A stretch of 5,338 nt of DNA from Gammaproteobacteria bacterium (GCA_016191795.1 JACPVK010000367.1:1-5338); one strand, 5' to 3'; positions 1-5,326 are shown, counted from the first letter of the stretch. Translations and numbers: made by a program. The notes: generated by a model not told the origin, from the letters alone.

Positions 1-250
1 TACCAATTCTGTCACCTTTGCTGGTGGCAGGATTAAACAACATAATATTTGAAATATGTATCGGCATTTCTTTCTCAACAATGCCGCCTTCCACACCCTT
101 CATAGGATTGGGCTTGGAATGTTTTTTAACCATGTTAATGGTTTCAACAGTAACCTTATTATCAGTATGCACAGCCATAACACGACCGCGACGGCCCTTG
201 TCTTTGCCGTTGATAACGATTACTTCATCACCTTTCTTAATCCTCTGCAT
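1..250 (-). CDS. rplX: 50S ribosomal protein L24, N-terminal part (truncated by window edge)
   Basis: L24 is an early assembly protein of the large subunit. It binds the 5' region of 23S rRNA and sits near the exit of the nascent-peptide tunnel. The frame starts with ATG at 250 and stays open to the window edge, giving 83 residues of a protein that is about 104 in E. coli. The start reads MQRIKKGDEVIVINGKDKGR, which is the KOW motif at residues about 5-28. It is followed by VKKHSKPNPMKG (41-52), GGIVEKE (55-61) and ISNIMLFNPAT (67-77), all typical of L24. The ATG at 250 is preferred because a GGAG at 259-262 lies 8 nt upstream. A GTG directly upstream and in frame (251-253) would add one residue with tighter spacing. 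The gene follows rplN by 13 nt. Identity is confident; the missing C-terminus is only the window edge. Confidence 0.96.
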   Translation of the reverse strand, partial: MQRIKKGDEVIVINGKDKGRRGRVMAVHTDNKVTVETINMVKKHSKPNPMKGVEGGIVEKEMPIHISNIMLFNPATSKGDRIG

Positions 251-258
251 CACACGGT

Positions 259-262
259 CTCC
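259..262 (-). promoter_or_regulatory. Ribosome binding site of rplX
   Basis: GGAG on the minus strand lies in the 13-nt rplN-rplX gap, 8 nt before the ATG at 250. It would be 5 nt before the in-frame GTG at 253, so it favours the ATG start. Function is inferred from the match to the 16S rRNA 3' end. Confidence 0.6.
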
Positions 263-263
263 G

Positions 264-632
264 TTAAAGCACTTCCGGTGCCAGTGAAATGATCTTCATG
301 AATTTCTCATTACGTAATTCACGAGTAACTGGTCCAAAAATACGAGTACCAATTGGCTCCAGCTTGTTATTTAACAGAACTGCAGCATTGGTATCAAAGC
401 GAATCAATGAACCATCTGCGCGACGTATACCTTTGGCAGTGCGTACAACGACTGCATTATATACTTCGCCTTTTTTAACCTTGCCATGCGGATTGGCGTC
501 TTTAATGCTCACTTTGATAACGTCACCAATGGAAGCATAACGACGGTGTGAACCGCCAAGCACCTTGATACATTGTACCTTGCGTGCTCCGCTGTTATCT
601 GCCGCATTAAGAACTGTTTGCATCTGAATCAT
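264..632 (-). CDS. rplN: 50S ribosomal protein L14
   Basis: L14 is a small beta-barrel protein on the subunit interface of the 50S particle. It forms inter-subunit contacts with 16S rRNA and is the docking surface for the silencing factor RsfS. The 122 residues match E. coli L14 (123) along the whole length. They start MIQMQTVLNAADNSGARKV, followed by CIKVLGGSHRRYA (21-33), KVKKGE (51-56), GTRIFGPVTREL (95-106) and the end KIISLAPEVL. The single-residue difference is a deletion near residue 91 (NNKLEPIGTR against NNNSEQPIGTR). The Thr-Arg pair at 96-97 corresponds to positions 97-98 of E. coli L14, implicated in RsfS contact. The start is supported by GGTGA at 640-644, 7 nt upstream. In E. 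coli this gene opens the spc operon behind its own promoter. Here it follows rpsQ by only 38 nt, so it is probably cotranscribed with the S10 genes. Confidence 0.98.
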   Translation of the reverse strand: MIQMQTVLNAADNSGARKVQCIKVLGGSHRRYASIGDVIKVSIKDANPHGKVKKGEVYNAVVVRTAKGIRRADGSLIRFDTNAAVLLNNKLEPIGTRIFGPVTRELRNEKFMKIISLAPEVL

Positions 633-649
633 GATTTATTCACCAGTGT

Positions 650-661
650 GTCGTTACCGAC
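650..661 (-). other. Small GNRA-type hairpin in the rpsQ-rplN junction
   Basis: In the transcribed sense the bases read GTCGGTAACGAC: a 4-bp stem (GTCG/CGAC) closed over a GTAA tetraloop, which fits the stable GNRA class. It sits between the rpsQ stop and the rplN Shine-Dalgarno. No T-run follows, so it is not an intrinsic terminator. The stem is short and may be chance. A role in translation initiation or RNA processing at the S10/spc boundary is only a possibility. Confidence 0.35.
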
Positions 662-670
662 TACATCAAT

Positions 671-931
671 CTAGACTGCTTTTTCGATTATCTTAACCAG
701 GCGCCAGGCCTTGGTCTTTGAAATAGGGCGGCACTGCTCAACAATCACAACATCACCCATTCCGCATTCATTGTTTTCATCATGCACGTGCAACTTGGTC
801 GAACGATTGATGAACTTACCGTACTTCGGATGCTTAACACGGCGCTCAATGAGAACCGTAATAGACTTATGCATTTTGTCGCTGGTAACAGTGCCCGTCA
901 GCGTACGCTGTAATTTTTCTGCTGTACTCAT
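671..931 (-). CDS. rpsQ: 30S ribosomal protein S17
   Basis: S17 is an OB-fold primary binding protein of the 30S subunit. It contacts 16S rRNA in the 5' and central domains and is needed for early assembly. The 86 residues (84 in E. coli) contain the family's signature segments: SDKMHKSITV (17-26), VKHPKYGKFI (32-41), TKLHVHDENNECGMGDVV (45-62) and CRPISKTKAW (67-76), ending KIIEKAV. The ATG start overlaps the rpmC stop by one base (TAATG). It has AGGTG at 939-943, 7 nt upstream and inside the end of rpmC, so translation is probably coupled. The stop is TAG, the only one among the complete genes here. In E. coli this is the last gene of the S10 operon. Here the distance to rplN gives little room for an operon break. 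Confidence 0.98.
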   Translation of the reverse strand: MSTAEKLQRTLTGTVTSDKMHKSITVLIERRVKHPKYGKFINRSTKLHVHDENNECGMGDVVIVEQCRPISKTKAWRLVKIIEKAV

Positions 932-1134
932 TATTTGGCACCTGCCTGCTTTTTATCGGCCATAACCATCTTCAATCGCGCAATACTGCGGCGAACTTCT
1001 GTAAAAAGATGAGGCTTCGTTGCCTGGCCCATACCTTTTTGCATGCGAAGATTAAATTGTTCTTTACGCAAGTTCAGTAACTCTTCTTTCAATTCAGAAA
1101 CTGATTTTGCCTGGTAGTCGTTTACAGATGCCAT
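931..1134 (-). CDS. rpmC: 50S ribosomal protein L29
   Basis: L29 is a small two-helix protein bound to 23S rRNA near the polypeptide exit site next to L23. In E. coli it forms part of the platform for trigger factor and SRP. The 67 residues (63 in E. coli) show the conserved helical hairpin: SVSELKEELLNLRKEQFNLR (11-30), MQKGMGQATKPH (31-42), EVRRSIARLK (46-55), then a Lys-rich tail. The chosen ATG overlaps the rplP stop by one base (TGATG). A GTG at 1135-1137, immediately upstream and in frame, would give a 68-residue Met-Met form with a 4-nt overlap. The ATG is preferred because GGTGAT at 1138-1143 leaves 3 nt to it but none to the GTG. The N-terminal stretch MASVNDYQ is slightly longer than in E. 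coli and is the least conserved part. Confidence 0.96.
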   Translation of the reverse strand: MASVNDYQAKSVSELKEELLNLRKEQFNLRMQKGMGQATKPHLFTEVRRSIARLKMVMADKKQAGAK

Positions 1135-1547
1135 CACATCACCGTACGTGTAACAAACGTTGTTTTAATCGGCAGCTTTGCAGCTGCAAGTTTGAATGCT
1201 TCACGAGCCAGATCTTCTGTCACGCCATCCATCTCATAAAGCACTGAACCCGGCTGCACTTTGGCAACCCAGTATTCTACATTACCTTTACCCCCACCCA
1301 TACGAACTTCGAGTGGTTTATTACTGATCGGCACATCCGGGAATATGCGGATCCAGATTTTGCCGCCACGTTTTACATGACGGGAAATCACGCGGCGAGC
1401 CGCTTCAATCTGGCGAGCCGTAATACGACCGCGCATGGTCGCTTTCAAACCGAATTCACCGAAGCTGACCTTGTTACCATTCTGGGCCAGACCGCGGTTA
1501 CGGCCTTTATGCATTTTTCTGTATTTGGTACGTTTTGGTTGCAGCAT
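1134..1547 (-). CDS. rplP: 50S ribosomal protein L16
   Basis: L16 (uL16) is a late-assembling protein of the 50S central protuberance region. It contacts helices near the peptidyl transferase centre and helps position A-site tRNA. The 137 residues (136 in E. coli) align throughout: MLQPKRTKYRKMHKGRNRGL (1-20), FGLKATMRGRITARQIEAAR (32-51), GKIWIRIFPD (62-71), GNVEYWVAKVQPG (88-100), YEMDGV and the end LPIKTTFVTRTVM. Arg82 corresponds to E. coli L16 Arg81, the residue hydroxylated by the oxygenase RoxA (YcfD). Whether that enzyme exists here cannot be seen. The one-residue insertion is near position 23 (AQNGNKVSFG). The gene starts 2 nt after the rpsC stop, with AAGGTG at 1553-1558 in the rpsC end as ribosome binding site, 5 nt upstream. 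Its TGA stop overlaps the rpmC start. Confidence 0.98.
   Translation of the reverse strand: MLQPKRTKYRKMHKGRNRGLAQNGNKVSFGEFGLKATMRGRITARQIEAARRVISRHVKRGGKIWIRIFPDVPISNKPLEVRMGGGKGNVEYWVAKVQPGSVLYEMDGVTEDLAREAFKLAAAKLPIKTTFVTRTVM
1138..1143 (-). promoter_or_regulatory. Ribosome binding site deciding the rpmC start
   Basis: GGTGAT on the minus strand lies within the last codons of rplP and is the exact complement of AUCACC in the 16S rRNA 3' tail. In the extended pairing register (GGAGGTGAT) a 3-nt gap to the ATG at 1134 is close to ideal, while the GTG at 1137 would have no spacer. It therefore supports ATG as the rpmC start. Confidence 0.5.
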
Positions 1548-1549
1548 GG

Positions 1550-2245
1550 TTACACCTTATTACCTGTACCGGCCTTGGCATCCGCCTGAGCTTTACGCTT
1601 CTGCTCAAGACTAAATACCTCACCTTTATATATCCACACCTTCACGCCAATAATGCCGAAGGTAGTCAAAGCTTCTGCGAAGCCATAATCGATGTCTGCG
1701 CGCAAGGTGTGCAATGGCACACGGCCTTCACGATATGATTCAGTTCTGGCAATTTCCGCGCCGTTCAAACGGCCGGCAGCACAGACTTTCATACCCTGAG
1801 CGCCCATACGCATGGTGTTCTGAATCGCGCGCTTCATGGCACGACGGAACATTATGCGGCGCTCCAGCTGCTGGGCAATACCTTCAGCAACCAGCTGAGC
1901 ATCGAGCTCCGGCTTGCGGATTTCTTCGATGTTCACTTTTACATTGTTAACGTGCAGGCCAACAATGTTTGAAATATCTTTACGCAGATTTTCTATATCT
2001 GCGCCTTTCTTGCCGATAACGACACCAGGGCGAGCTGTATGAATAGTCACAACAGCCGAACGCGCAGGACGCTCAATCTGAATGCGGCTCACATTGGCGT
2101 TAGCCAGCTTCTTACGCAGAAACTCACGAACCTTGATATCTGCGTTCAGCAAATCCGGATAGTTTTTGCTGTTGGCATACCATTTTGAATTCCAGTCAGC
2201 AGATATGCCAAGACGAATTCCTACAGGATGTACTTTTTGACCCAT
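1550..2245 (-). CDS. rpsC: 30S ribosomal protein S3
   Basis: S3 lines the mRNA entry channel on the 30S head and, with S4, provides mRNA helicase activity. The 231 residues (233 in E. coli) begin MGQKVHPVGIRLGI. The KH type-2 domain follows, with its GKKG loop at 78-81 (ARPGVVIGKKG). The helicase patch FRRAMK (133-138) carries Arg134, Arg135 and Lys138, equivalent to E. coli Arg131, Arg132 and Lys135. The C-terminal domain reads GRLNGAEIART (158-168) and YREGRVPLHTLRADIDYG (171-188). Compared with E. coli there are three extra residues in the KH domain (about 97-106), Ser170 where E. coli has Trp, and a short charged tail. The DYGFAEA and KVWIYKGEVF segments recall Xanthomonas S3. The start has a purine-rich GAGAGAG at 2251-2257, 5 nt upstream, in the 12-nt gap after rplV. 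Confidence 0.98.
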   Translation of the reverse strand: MGQKVHPVGIRLGISADWNSKWYANSKNYPDLLNADIKVREFLRKKLANANVSRIQIERPARSAVVTIHTARPGVVIGKKGADIENLRKDISNIVGLHVNNVKVNIEEIRKPELDAQLVAEGIAQQLERRIMFRRAMKRAIQNTMRMGAQGMKVCAAGRLNGAEIARTESYREGRVPLHTLRADIDYGFAEALTTFGIIGVKVWIYKGEVFSLEQKRKAQADAKAGTGNKV

Positions 2246-2257
2246 GCTCGCTCTCTC

Positions 2258-2590
2258 TTAACGATCCGAGACCATAATTGTGATATGGCTGGTACGCTTA
2301 ACAATTCGATTGGCTCGACCTTTGGCACGTGCTTCAAGTCGCTTCATTACCGGGCCTTCATTTACAAAACCCTGTGACACTTTCAATTCATCAACATCAG
2401 AACCTTCATTGTGCTCGGCGTTAGCAATGGCTGACTCCAGCACCTTGCGCACGATTTCCGCGCCTTTCTTGTTACTGAATGACAACAAACTCAATGCTTT
2501 CTCAACCGGCAAACCACGGATCTGATCAACTACCAGACGGCATTTCTGAGGCGAGATGCGAGCGAACTTATGTATTGCTGCAGTTTCCAT
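2258..2590 (-). CDS. rplV: 50S ribosomal protein L22
   Basis: L22 has a globular part on the solvent side and a long beta-hairpin reaching into the nascent-peptide tunnel, where with L4 it forms the constriction. The 110 residues equal the E. coli length and align without gaps: METAAIHKFARISPQKCRLV (1-20), KKGAEIVRKVLESAIANAEH (41-60), DELKV (67-71), FVNEGP (75-80) and the end RTSHITIMVSDR. Met82-Lys83-Arg84, deleted in classical E. coli erythromycin-resistant mutants, is present, so no resistance deletion is seen. The hairpin tip reads Leu85-Glu86-Ala87 where E. coli has Ile-Met-Pro, a difference on the tunnel side. The gene follows rpsS by 11 nt. A GAGG at 2600-2603, 9 nt upstream of the ATG, overlaps the rpsS stop codon, suggesting coupled translation. 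Confidence 0.98.
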   Translation of the reverse strand: METAAIHKFARISPQKCRLVVDQIRGLPVEKALSLLSFSNKKGAEIVRKVLESAIANAEHNEGSDVDELKVSQGFVNEGPVMKRLEARAKGRANRIVKRTSHITIMVSDR

Positions 2591-2601
2591 CTAACTATGC
2601 C

Positions 2602-2874
2602 TCACTTCGTCTTCTTGTCAGCTACGTGGCCCTTGTAGGTACGAGTTAAAACAAACTCGCCCAACTTTTGACCAACCATGTTTTCATTAATCAGAACCGG
2701 AACATGCTGGCGACCATTGTGCACAGCGATAGTCAGGCCAACCATTTCAGGAAAAATTGTTGAACGGCGCGACCAGGTTTTGATCGGACGACGCTCGTTT
2801 TTGGCGGCGGCATCTTCAACTTTCTTCATCAAATGATGATCAATAAACGGCCCTTTTTTTAATGAACGCGACAC
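2602..2874 (-). CDS. rpsS: 30S ribosomal protein S19 (GTG start)
   Basis: S19 sits on the head of the 30S subunit with S13, contacts 16S rRNA, and lies near the A-site finger bridge and A-site tRNA. The 90 residues (92 in E. coli) match the family throughout: start MSRSLKKGPFIDHHLMKKVE (1-20), the strongly conserved TWSRRSTIFP (33-42), GLTIAVHNGRQHVPV (46-60), MVGQKLGEF (66-74) and TRTYKGHVADKK (77-88). The basic C-terminal tail is two residues shorter than in E. coli. The initiation codon is GTG. No ATG is available at the N-terminus, and the GTG gives exactly the conserved start of the family. It is backed by a strong AGAGGG 7 nt upstream. The gene lies 14 nt after rplB and 11 nt before rplV. 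It is the only gene here whose start is clearly not ATG. Confidence 0.98.
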   Translation of the reverse strand: MSRSLKKGPFIDHHLMKKVEDAAAKNERRPIKTWSRRSTIFPEMVGLTIAVHNGRQHVPVLINENMVGQKLGEFVLTRTYKGHVADKKTK

Positions 2875-2881
2875 GTTATTA

Positions 2882-2887
2882 CCCTCT
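2882..2887 (-). promoter_or_regulatory. Strong ribosome binding site of rpsS
   Basis: AGAGGG on the minus strand lies in the 14-nt rplB-rpsS gap, 7 nt before the GTG start. It is among the best Shine-Dalgarno matches in the window and may compensate for the weaker initiation codon. It confirms the GTG as the rpsS start. Confidence 0.65.
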
Positions 2888-2888
2888 G

Positions 2889-3716
2889 TTATTTCTTCTT
2901 GCGACGACGCACGATCATATTATCGGTGCGCTTGTTGCCACGAGTCTTGTAGCCCTTGGTTGGTACACCCCAGGGCGTTACCGGGTGGCGGCCACCTGAT
3001 GTACGACCTTCACCACCACCGTGCGGATGATCAACCGGATTCATAACCACGCCGCGCACTGTCGGACGTATACCACGCCAGCGTTGTGCACCCGCTTTAC
3101 CGATTGAACGCAAATTATGTTCGCTGTTACCTACTTCACCGATGGTTGCACGGCAATCCAGATGAATCTTGCGCGTTTCACCTGAACGCAAACGTACAGT
3201 TGCGTAAATACCTTCGCGGGCTACCAGCTGTGCTGATGCACCGGCGCTACGAATCAGCTGCGCACCTTTACCCTGCTTCATTTCAATGCAGTGAATCTGG
3301 CTACCAACCGGAATATTTCTCAGCGGCATGCAGTTACCACTCTTGATAGCCACATTGGTACCAGAGGAAACCACATCACCTGCCGCTACGCCCTTGGGAG
3401 CGATAATGTAACGGCGCTCACCATCCGCGTATTTCAACAATGCAATATGTGCACTGCGGTTCGGATCGTATTCAAGACGCTCAACAACAGCCGAAATGCC
3501 GTCCTTGTTGCGCTTGAAATCAATCAAACGATATTTTTGTTTGTGGCCACCACCGATATGACGAGTAGTGATATGACCATTATTGTTACGACCGCCTGAC
3601 TTGTTCTTGCTTTCAACAAGTGACTGTAGTGGTTCGCCTTTATGCAAAGACTCATTGACCACTTTCAGCAGGAAACGTCTACCTGGAGAAGTCGGCTTTG
3701 TTTTTACCAGTGCCAT
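2889..3716 (-). CDS. rplB: 50S ribosomal protein L2
   Basis: L2 is among the most conserved ribosomal proteins. It binds 23S rRNA domain IV, is needed for subunit association, and lies close to the peptidyl transferase centre. The 275 residues (273 in E. coli) begin MALVKTKPTSPGRR. The N-terminal region includes SGGRNNNGHITTRHIGGGHK (40-59) and VVERLEYDPNRSA (77-89). An OB-like core and SH3-like barrel follow, with APKGVAAGD (106-114), MPLRNIPVGSQIHCIE (130-145) and RLRSGETRKI (175-184). The C-terminal loop MNPVDHPHGGGEGR (225-238) carries His230, equivalent to E. coli His229, a residue implicated in peptidyl transfer. The tail is a run of basic residues (VRRRKKK). The start has AGGGG at 3723-3727, 6 nt upstream, in the 15-nt gap after rplW. 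No truncation or odd residue in the conserved loop is seen. Confidence 0.99.
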   Translation of the reverse strand: MALVKTKPTSPGRRFLLKVVNESLHKGEPLQSLVESKNKSGGRNNNGHITTRHIGGGHKQKYRLIDFKRNKDGISAVVERLEYDPNRSAHIALLKYADGERRYIIAPKGVAAGDVVSSGTNVAIKSGNCMPLRNIPVGSQIHCIEMKQGKGAQLIRSAGASAQLVAREGIYATVRLRSGETRKIHLDCRATIGEVGNSEHNLRSIGKAGAQRWRGIRPTVRGVVMNPVDHPHGGGEGRTSGGRHPVTPWGVPTKGYKTRGNKRTDNMIVRRRKKK

Positions 3717-3731
3717 GCTGCGCCCCTAACC

Positions 3732-4028
3732 TTATTTTCCGCCCGCGAAATCGATATCCTGACCAGCCGCCAAGGTGACATACGCCTTGCGCCAGTTAGA
3801 ACGATTTCCTTCACGCTGACCAAAGCGCTTTGTTTTGCCTTTGACATTCAGCACGCGAACATGTGAAACCTGAACCTTGAATAATTCTTCAACAGCTTCC
3901 TTAATTTCGCCTTTGGTTGCATCTGGCAAAACCTTGAATACATGCTGCTGATTCGACTCGGCCACCCTGGTGCTCTTTTCAGAAACATGGGGGGCAAGCA
4001 AAACTTGTAAAATACGCTCTAGATTCAT
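3732..4028 (-). CDS. rplW: 50S ribosomal protein L23
   Basis: L23 lies at the exit of the peptide tunnel and is the main docking site for trigger factor and the signal recognition particle. The 98 residues (100 in E. coli) contain LLAPHVSEKS (10-19), where Glu17 corresponds to E. coli Glu18 used by trigger factor. They also contain DATKGEIKEAVEELFKVQV (36-54) and the tunnel-side loop and rRNA-binding segment VKGKTKRFGQREGNRSNWRK (62-81), ending DFAGGK. The ATG overlaps the rplD stop by four bases (ATGA), and its ribosome binding site GAGGAG (4037-4042) lies inside the end of rplD. Translation of L4 and L23 is therefore probably coupled. The spacing to rplB is 15 nt. Confidence 0.98.
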   Translation of the reverse strand: MNLERILQVLLAPHVSEKSTRVAESNQQHVFKVLPDATKGEIKEAVEELFKVQVSHVRVLNVKGKTKRFGQREGNRSNWRKAYVTLAAGQDIDFAGGK

Positions 4029-4630
4029 GCCAGGCGCTCCTCAAATGCACGCAATGCGCCGACGGTCATCAGTACTTTTTCGGCAGAAACCAGTTCTACC
4101 GGTGAAGCACCCGATACATCCGATACGCGAATATGCGGGATGTTACGCGCCGACAAATACAAACTATCGTCTCCGGTTTCAGTAAGAATCAAACCACGAG
4201 ACATACCAAAATCATTTAACCTGGCAATCAGCTGCTTGGTCTTTGGTGCAGCCATTGCGATATCGTCGATAACCAGCAATCTGTCCTGGCGAACCAGCTC
4301 AGAGAGAATGGAACACATGGCTGCACGATACATTTTCTTGTTCAGCTTCACCGAATGGTCACGTGGAACAGCAGCAAAAGTCTTGCCGCCGCCGCGCCAT
4401 AACGGACTACGAATAGTACCGGCGCGAGCACGGCCACTACCCTTTTGCTTGAACGGCTTGCAACCACCACCACGAACCTGAGAACGTGTTTTCTGTGCTT
4501 TGGTGCCGGCACGACCACCTGACAAATACGAAACGACTGTCTGGTGTATCAAACCCTCGTTAAACTCACGAGCAAATACATCATCAGACACAGCGAGCGT
4601 TTTGCCTGCTTTAAAAATTTGCAGATCCAT
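4025..4630 (-). CDS. rplD: 50S ribosomal protein L4
   Basis: L4 is an early 50S assembly protein with a globular domain on the surface and a long loop reaching the peptide tunnel. In E. coli it also represses the S10 operon by binding the leader upstream of rpsJ, a site that would be outside this window. The 201 residues equal the E. coli length: FAREFNEGLIHQTVVSYLSG (19-38), GTKAQKTRSQVRGGG (42-56), the tunnel loop CKPFKQKGSGRARAGTIRSP (57-76), LNKKMYRAAMCSILSELVRQ (96-115) and a Rossmann-like C-terminal half ending FEERLA. Lys63, mutated in erythromycin-resistant E. coli, is intact. Cys57 and Phe60 differ from E. coli (Lys/Gly-type and Trp). The start has AAGGGG at 4639-4644, 8 nt upstream, in the 12-nt gap after rplC. 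The stop overlaps rplW. Confidence 0.98.
   Translation of the reverse strand: MDLQIFKAGKTLAVSDDVFAREFNEGLIHQTVVSYLSGGRAGTKAQKTRSQVRGGGCKPFKQKGSGRARAGTIRSPLWRGGGKTFAAVPRDHSVKLNKKMYRAAMCSILSELVRQDRLLVIDDIAMAAPKTKQLIARLNDFGMSRGLILTETGDDSLYLSARNIPHIRVSDVSGASPVELVSAEKVLMTVGALRAFEERLA
4037..4042 (-). promoter_or_regulatory. Ribosome binding site of rplW within rplD
   Basis: GAGGAG on the minus strand is formed by the Glu-Glu codons near the end of rplD, 8 nt upstream of the rplW ATG. Together with the ATGA stop-start overlap it indicates translational coupling of L4 and L23. Confidence 0.65.
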
Positions 4631-4642
4631 GAACCTGACCCC

Positions 4643-5281
4643 TTAAGCCTTAACAGCAGGACGTACGATCACGTCACCGCCTTTTGCACCCGGTACCGCA
4701 CCCTTAACCAGCAGCAGACCACGTGCTTCATCAATACTCACCAACTCAAGCGACTGAGTTGTACGACGTCTGTTACCCATATGACCGGACATTTTCATGT
4801 TCGGAAATACACGACCAGGCGTCTGACGCTGACCGATAGAACCCGGTGCACGATGCGACAACGAGTTACCGTGCGTGGCATCACCCATACTGAAATGATG
4901 ACGCTTGATCGTACCGGCAAAACCCTTACCGATACTGGTGCCGGTAACATCCACTTTTTGACCGGCGGTGAATACACCTACCGTCAGTTCAGCACCCGGC
5001 GCATAGGCCGCTGCATCTGGCGTGGCAACACGAAATTCCCACAGGCCACGACCCGCTTCCACACCCGCTTTGGCAAAGTGGCCAGCGGCCGCCTTGTTTA
5101 CACGGCTGGCGCGGCGCGATCCGGTGGTAATCTGCACAGCAGAGTAACCATCTTGCTCGTCTGTCTTGATCTGGGTTACGCGATTTGGCGCAACTTCAAT
5201 AACGGTGACAGGAATTGACACGCCTGCCTCTGTGAAGACGCGCGTCATACCGCATTTTTTTCCGATTAAACCGATACTCAT
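4643..5281 (-). CDS. rplC: 50S ribosomal protein L3
   Basis: L3 is one of the first proteins to bind 23S rRNA during 50S assembly and extends a loop toward the peptidyl transferase centre. The 212 residues (209 in E. coli) begin MSIGLIGKKCGMTRVFTEAG (1-20). Further matches are GHFAKAGVEAGRGLWEFR (67-84), VDVTGTSIGKGFAGTIKRH (110-128), the central loop DATHGNSLSHRAPGSIGQ (134-151) and LLLVKGAVPGAKGGDV (189-204), ending VRPAVKA. Gln153 in GQRQTPG corresponds to E. coli Gln150, the residue methylated by PrmB. The start at 5281 matches the family N-terminus and has GGAA 7 nt upstream. An in-frame ATG at 5317 would add 12 residues (MVALVQFIRNTD) with no homology and no clear ribosome binding site, so it is not used. 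rplC should follow rpsJ, which is beyond the right edge. Confidence 0.97.
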   Translation of the reverse strand: MSIGLIGKKCGMTRVFTEAGVSIPVTVIEVAPNRVTQIKTDEQDGYSAVQITTGSRRASRVNKAAAGHFAKAGVEAGRGLWEFRVATPDAAAYAPGAELTVGVFTAGQKVDVTGTSIGKGFAGTIKRHHFSMGDATHGNSLSHRAPGSIGQRQTPGRVFPNMKMSGHMGNRRRTTQSLELVSIDEARGLLLVKGAVPGAKGGDVIVRPAVKA

Positions 5282-5288
5282 GTCTGTA

Positions 5289-5292
5289 TTCC
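5289..5292 (-). promoter_or_regulatory. Ribosome binding site of rplC
   Basis: GGAA on the minus strand lies 7 nt before the ATG at 5281. The match is modest compared with the other genes in the window, but it supports this start over the upstream in-frame ATG at 5317. Confidence 0.45.
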
Positions 5293-5305
5293 GGATAAAT
5301 TGCAC

Positions 5306-5326
5306 CAAAGCGACCATTTCGCTTTG
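5306..5326 (-). repeat. Perfect 8-bp inverted repeat (hairpin) upstream of rplC
   Basis: In the transcribed sense CAAAGCGA and TCGCTTTG form a perfect 8-bp stem around the 5-nt loop AATGG. It lies 25-45 nt upstream of the rplC ATG, in the rpsJ-rplC region. The bases after the stem (GTGCAATTTATCC) contain no T-run, so an intrinsic terminator is not supported, and a terminator would make no sense before rplC. It could be an RNA structure affecting rpsJ-rplC translation or processing. The remaining bases to the window edge (5327-5338) show no recognisable rpsJ end. Confidence 0.55.

Noticed and set aside
633..760. spc-operon promoter upstream of rplN
   Set aside because: I looked for a TTGACA-like and TATAAT-like pair in the gap and the rpsQ end. 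Only isolated weak hexamers with wrong spacing were seen.
2851..2860. T-run on the plus strand as a terminator for a plus-strand transcript
   Set aside because: It encodes the conserved Lys-Lys-Gly-Pro-Phe region of S19 on the minus strand, and no GC-rich stem precedes it.
4544..5218. Long open frame on the plus strand (about 224 codons) opposite rplC and the rplD start
   Set aside because: It is antisense to two unmistakable ribosomal-protein genes, its predicted protein resembles no family I know and is rich in Thr and Arg, as expected from the complement of a conserved basic protein. It is a shadow frame.
5282..5317. N-terminal extension of L3 starting at the ATG at 5317 (MVALVQFIRNTD)
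   Set aside because: L3 proteins start with M(S)IGLxGKK, the extension has no homology, no good ribosome binding site precedes it, and its ATG lies in the loop of the hairpin.
5306..5326. Intrinsic terminator before rplC
   Set aside because: The stem is perfect, but no T-run follows in the transcribed direction, and termination inside the S10 operon would not make sense.
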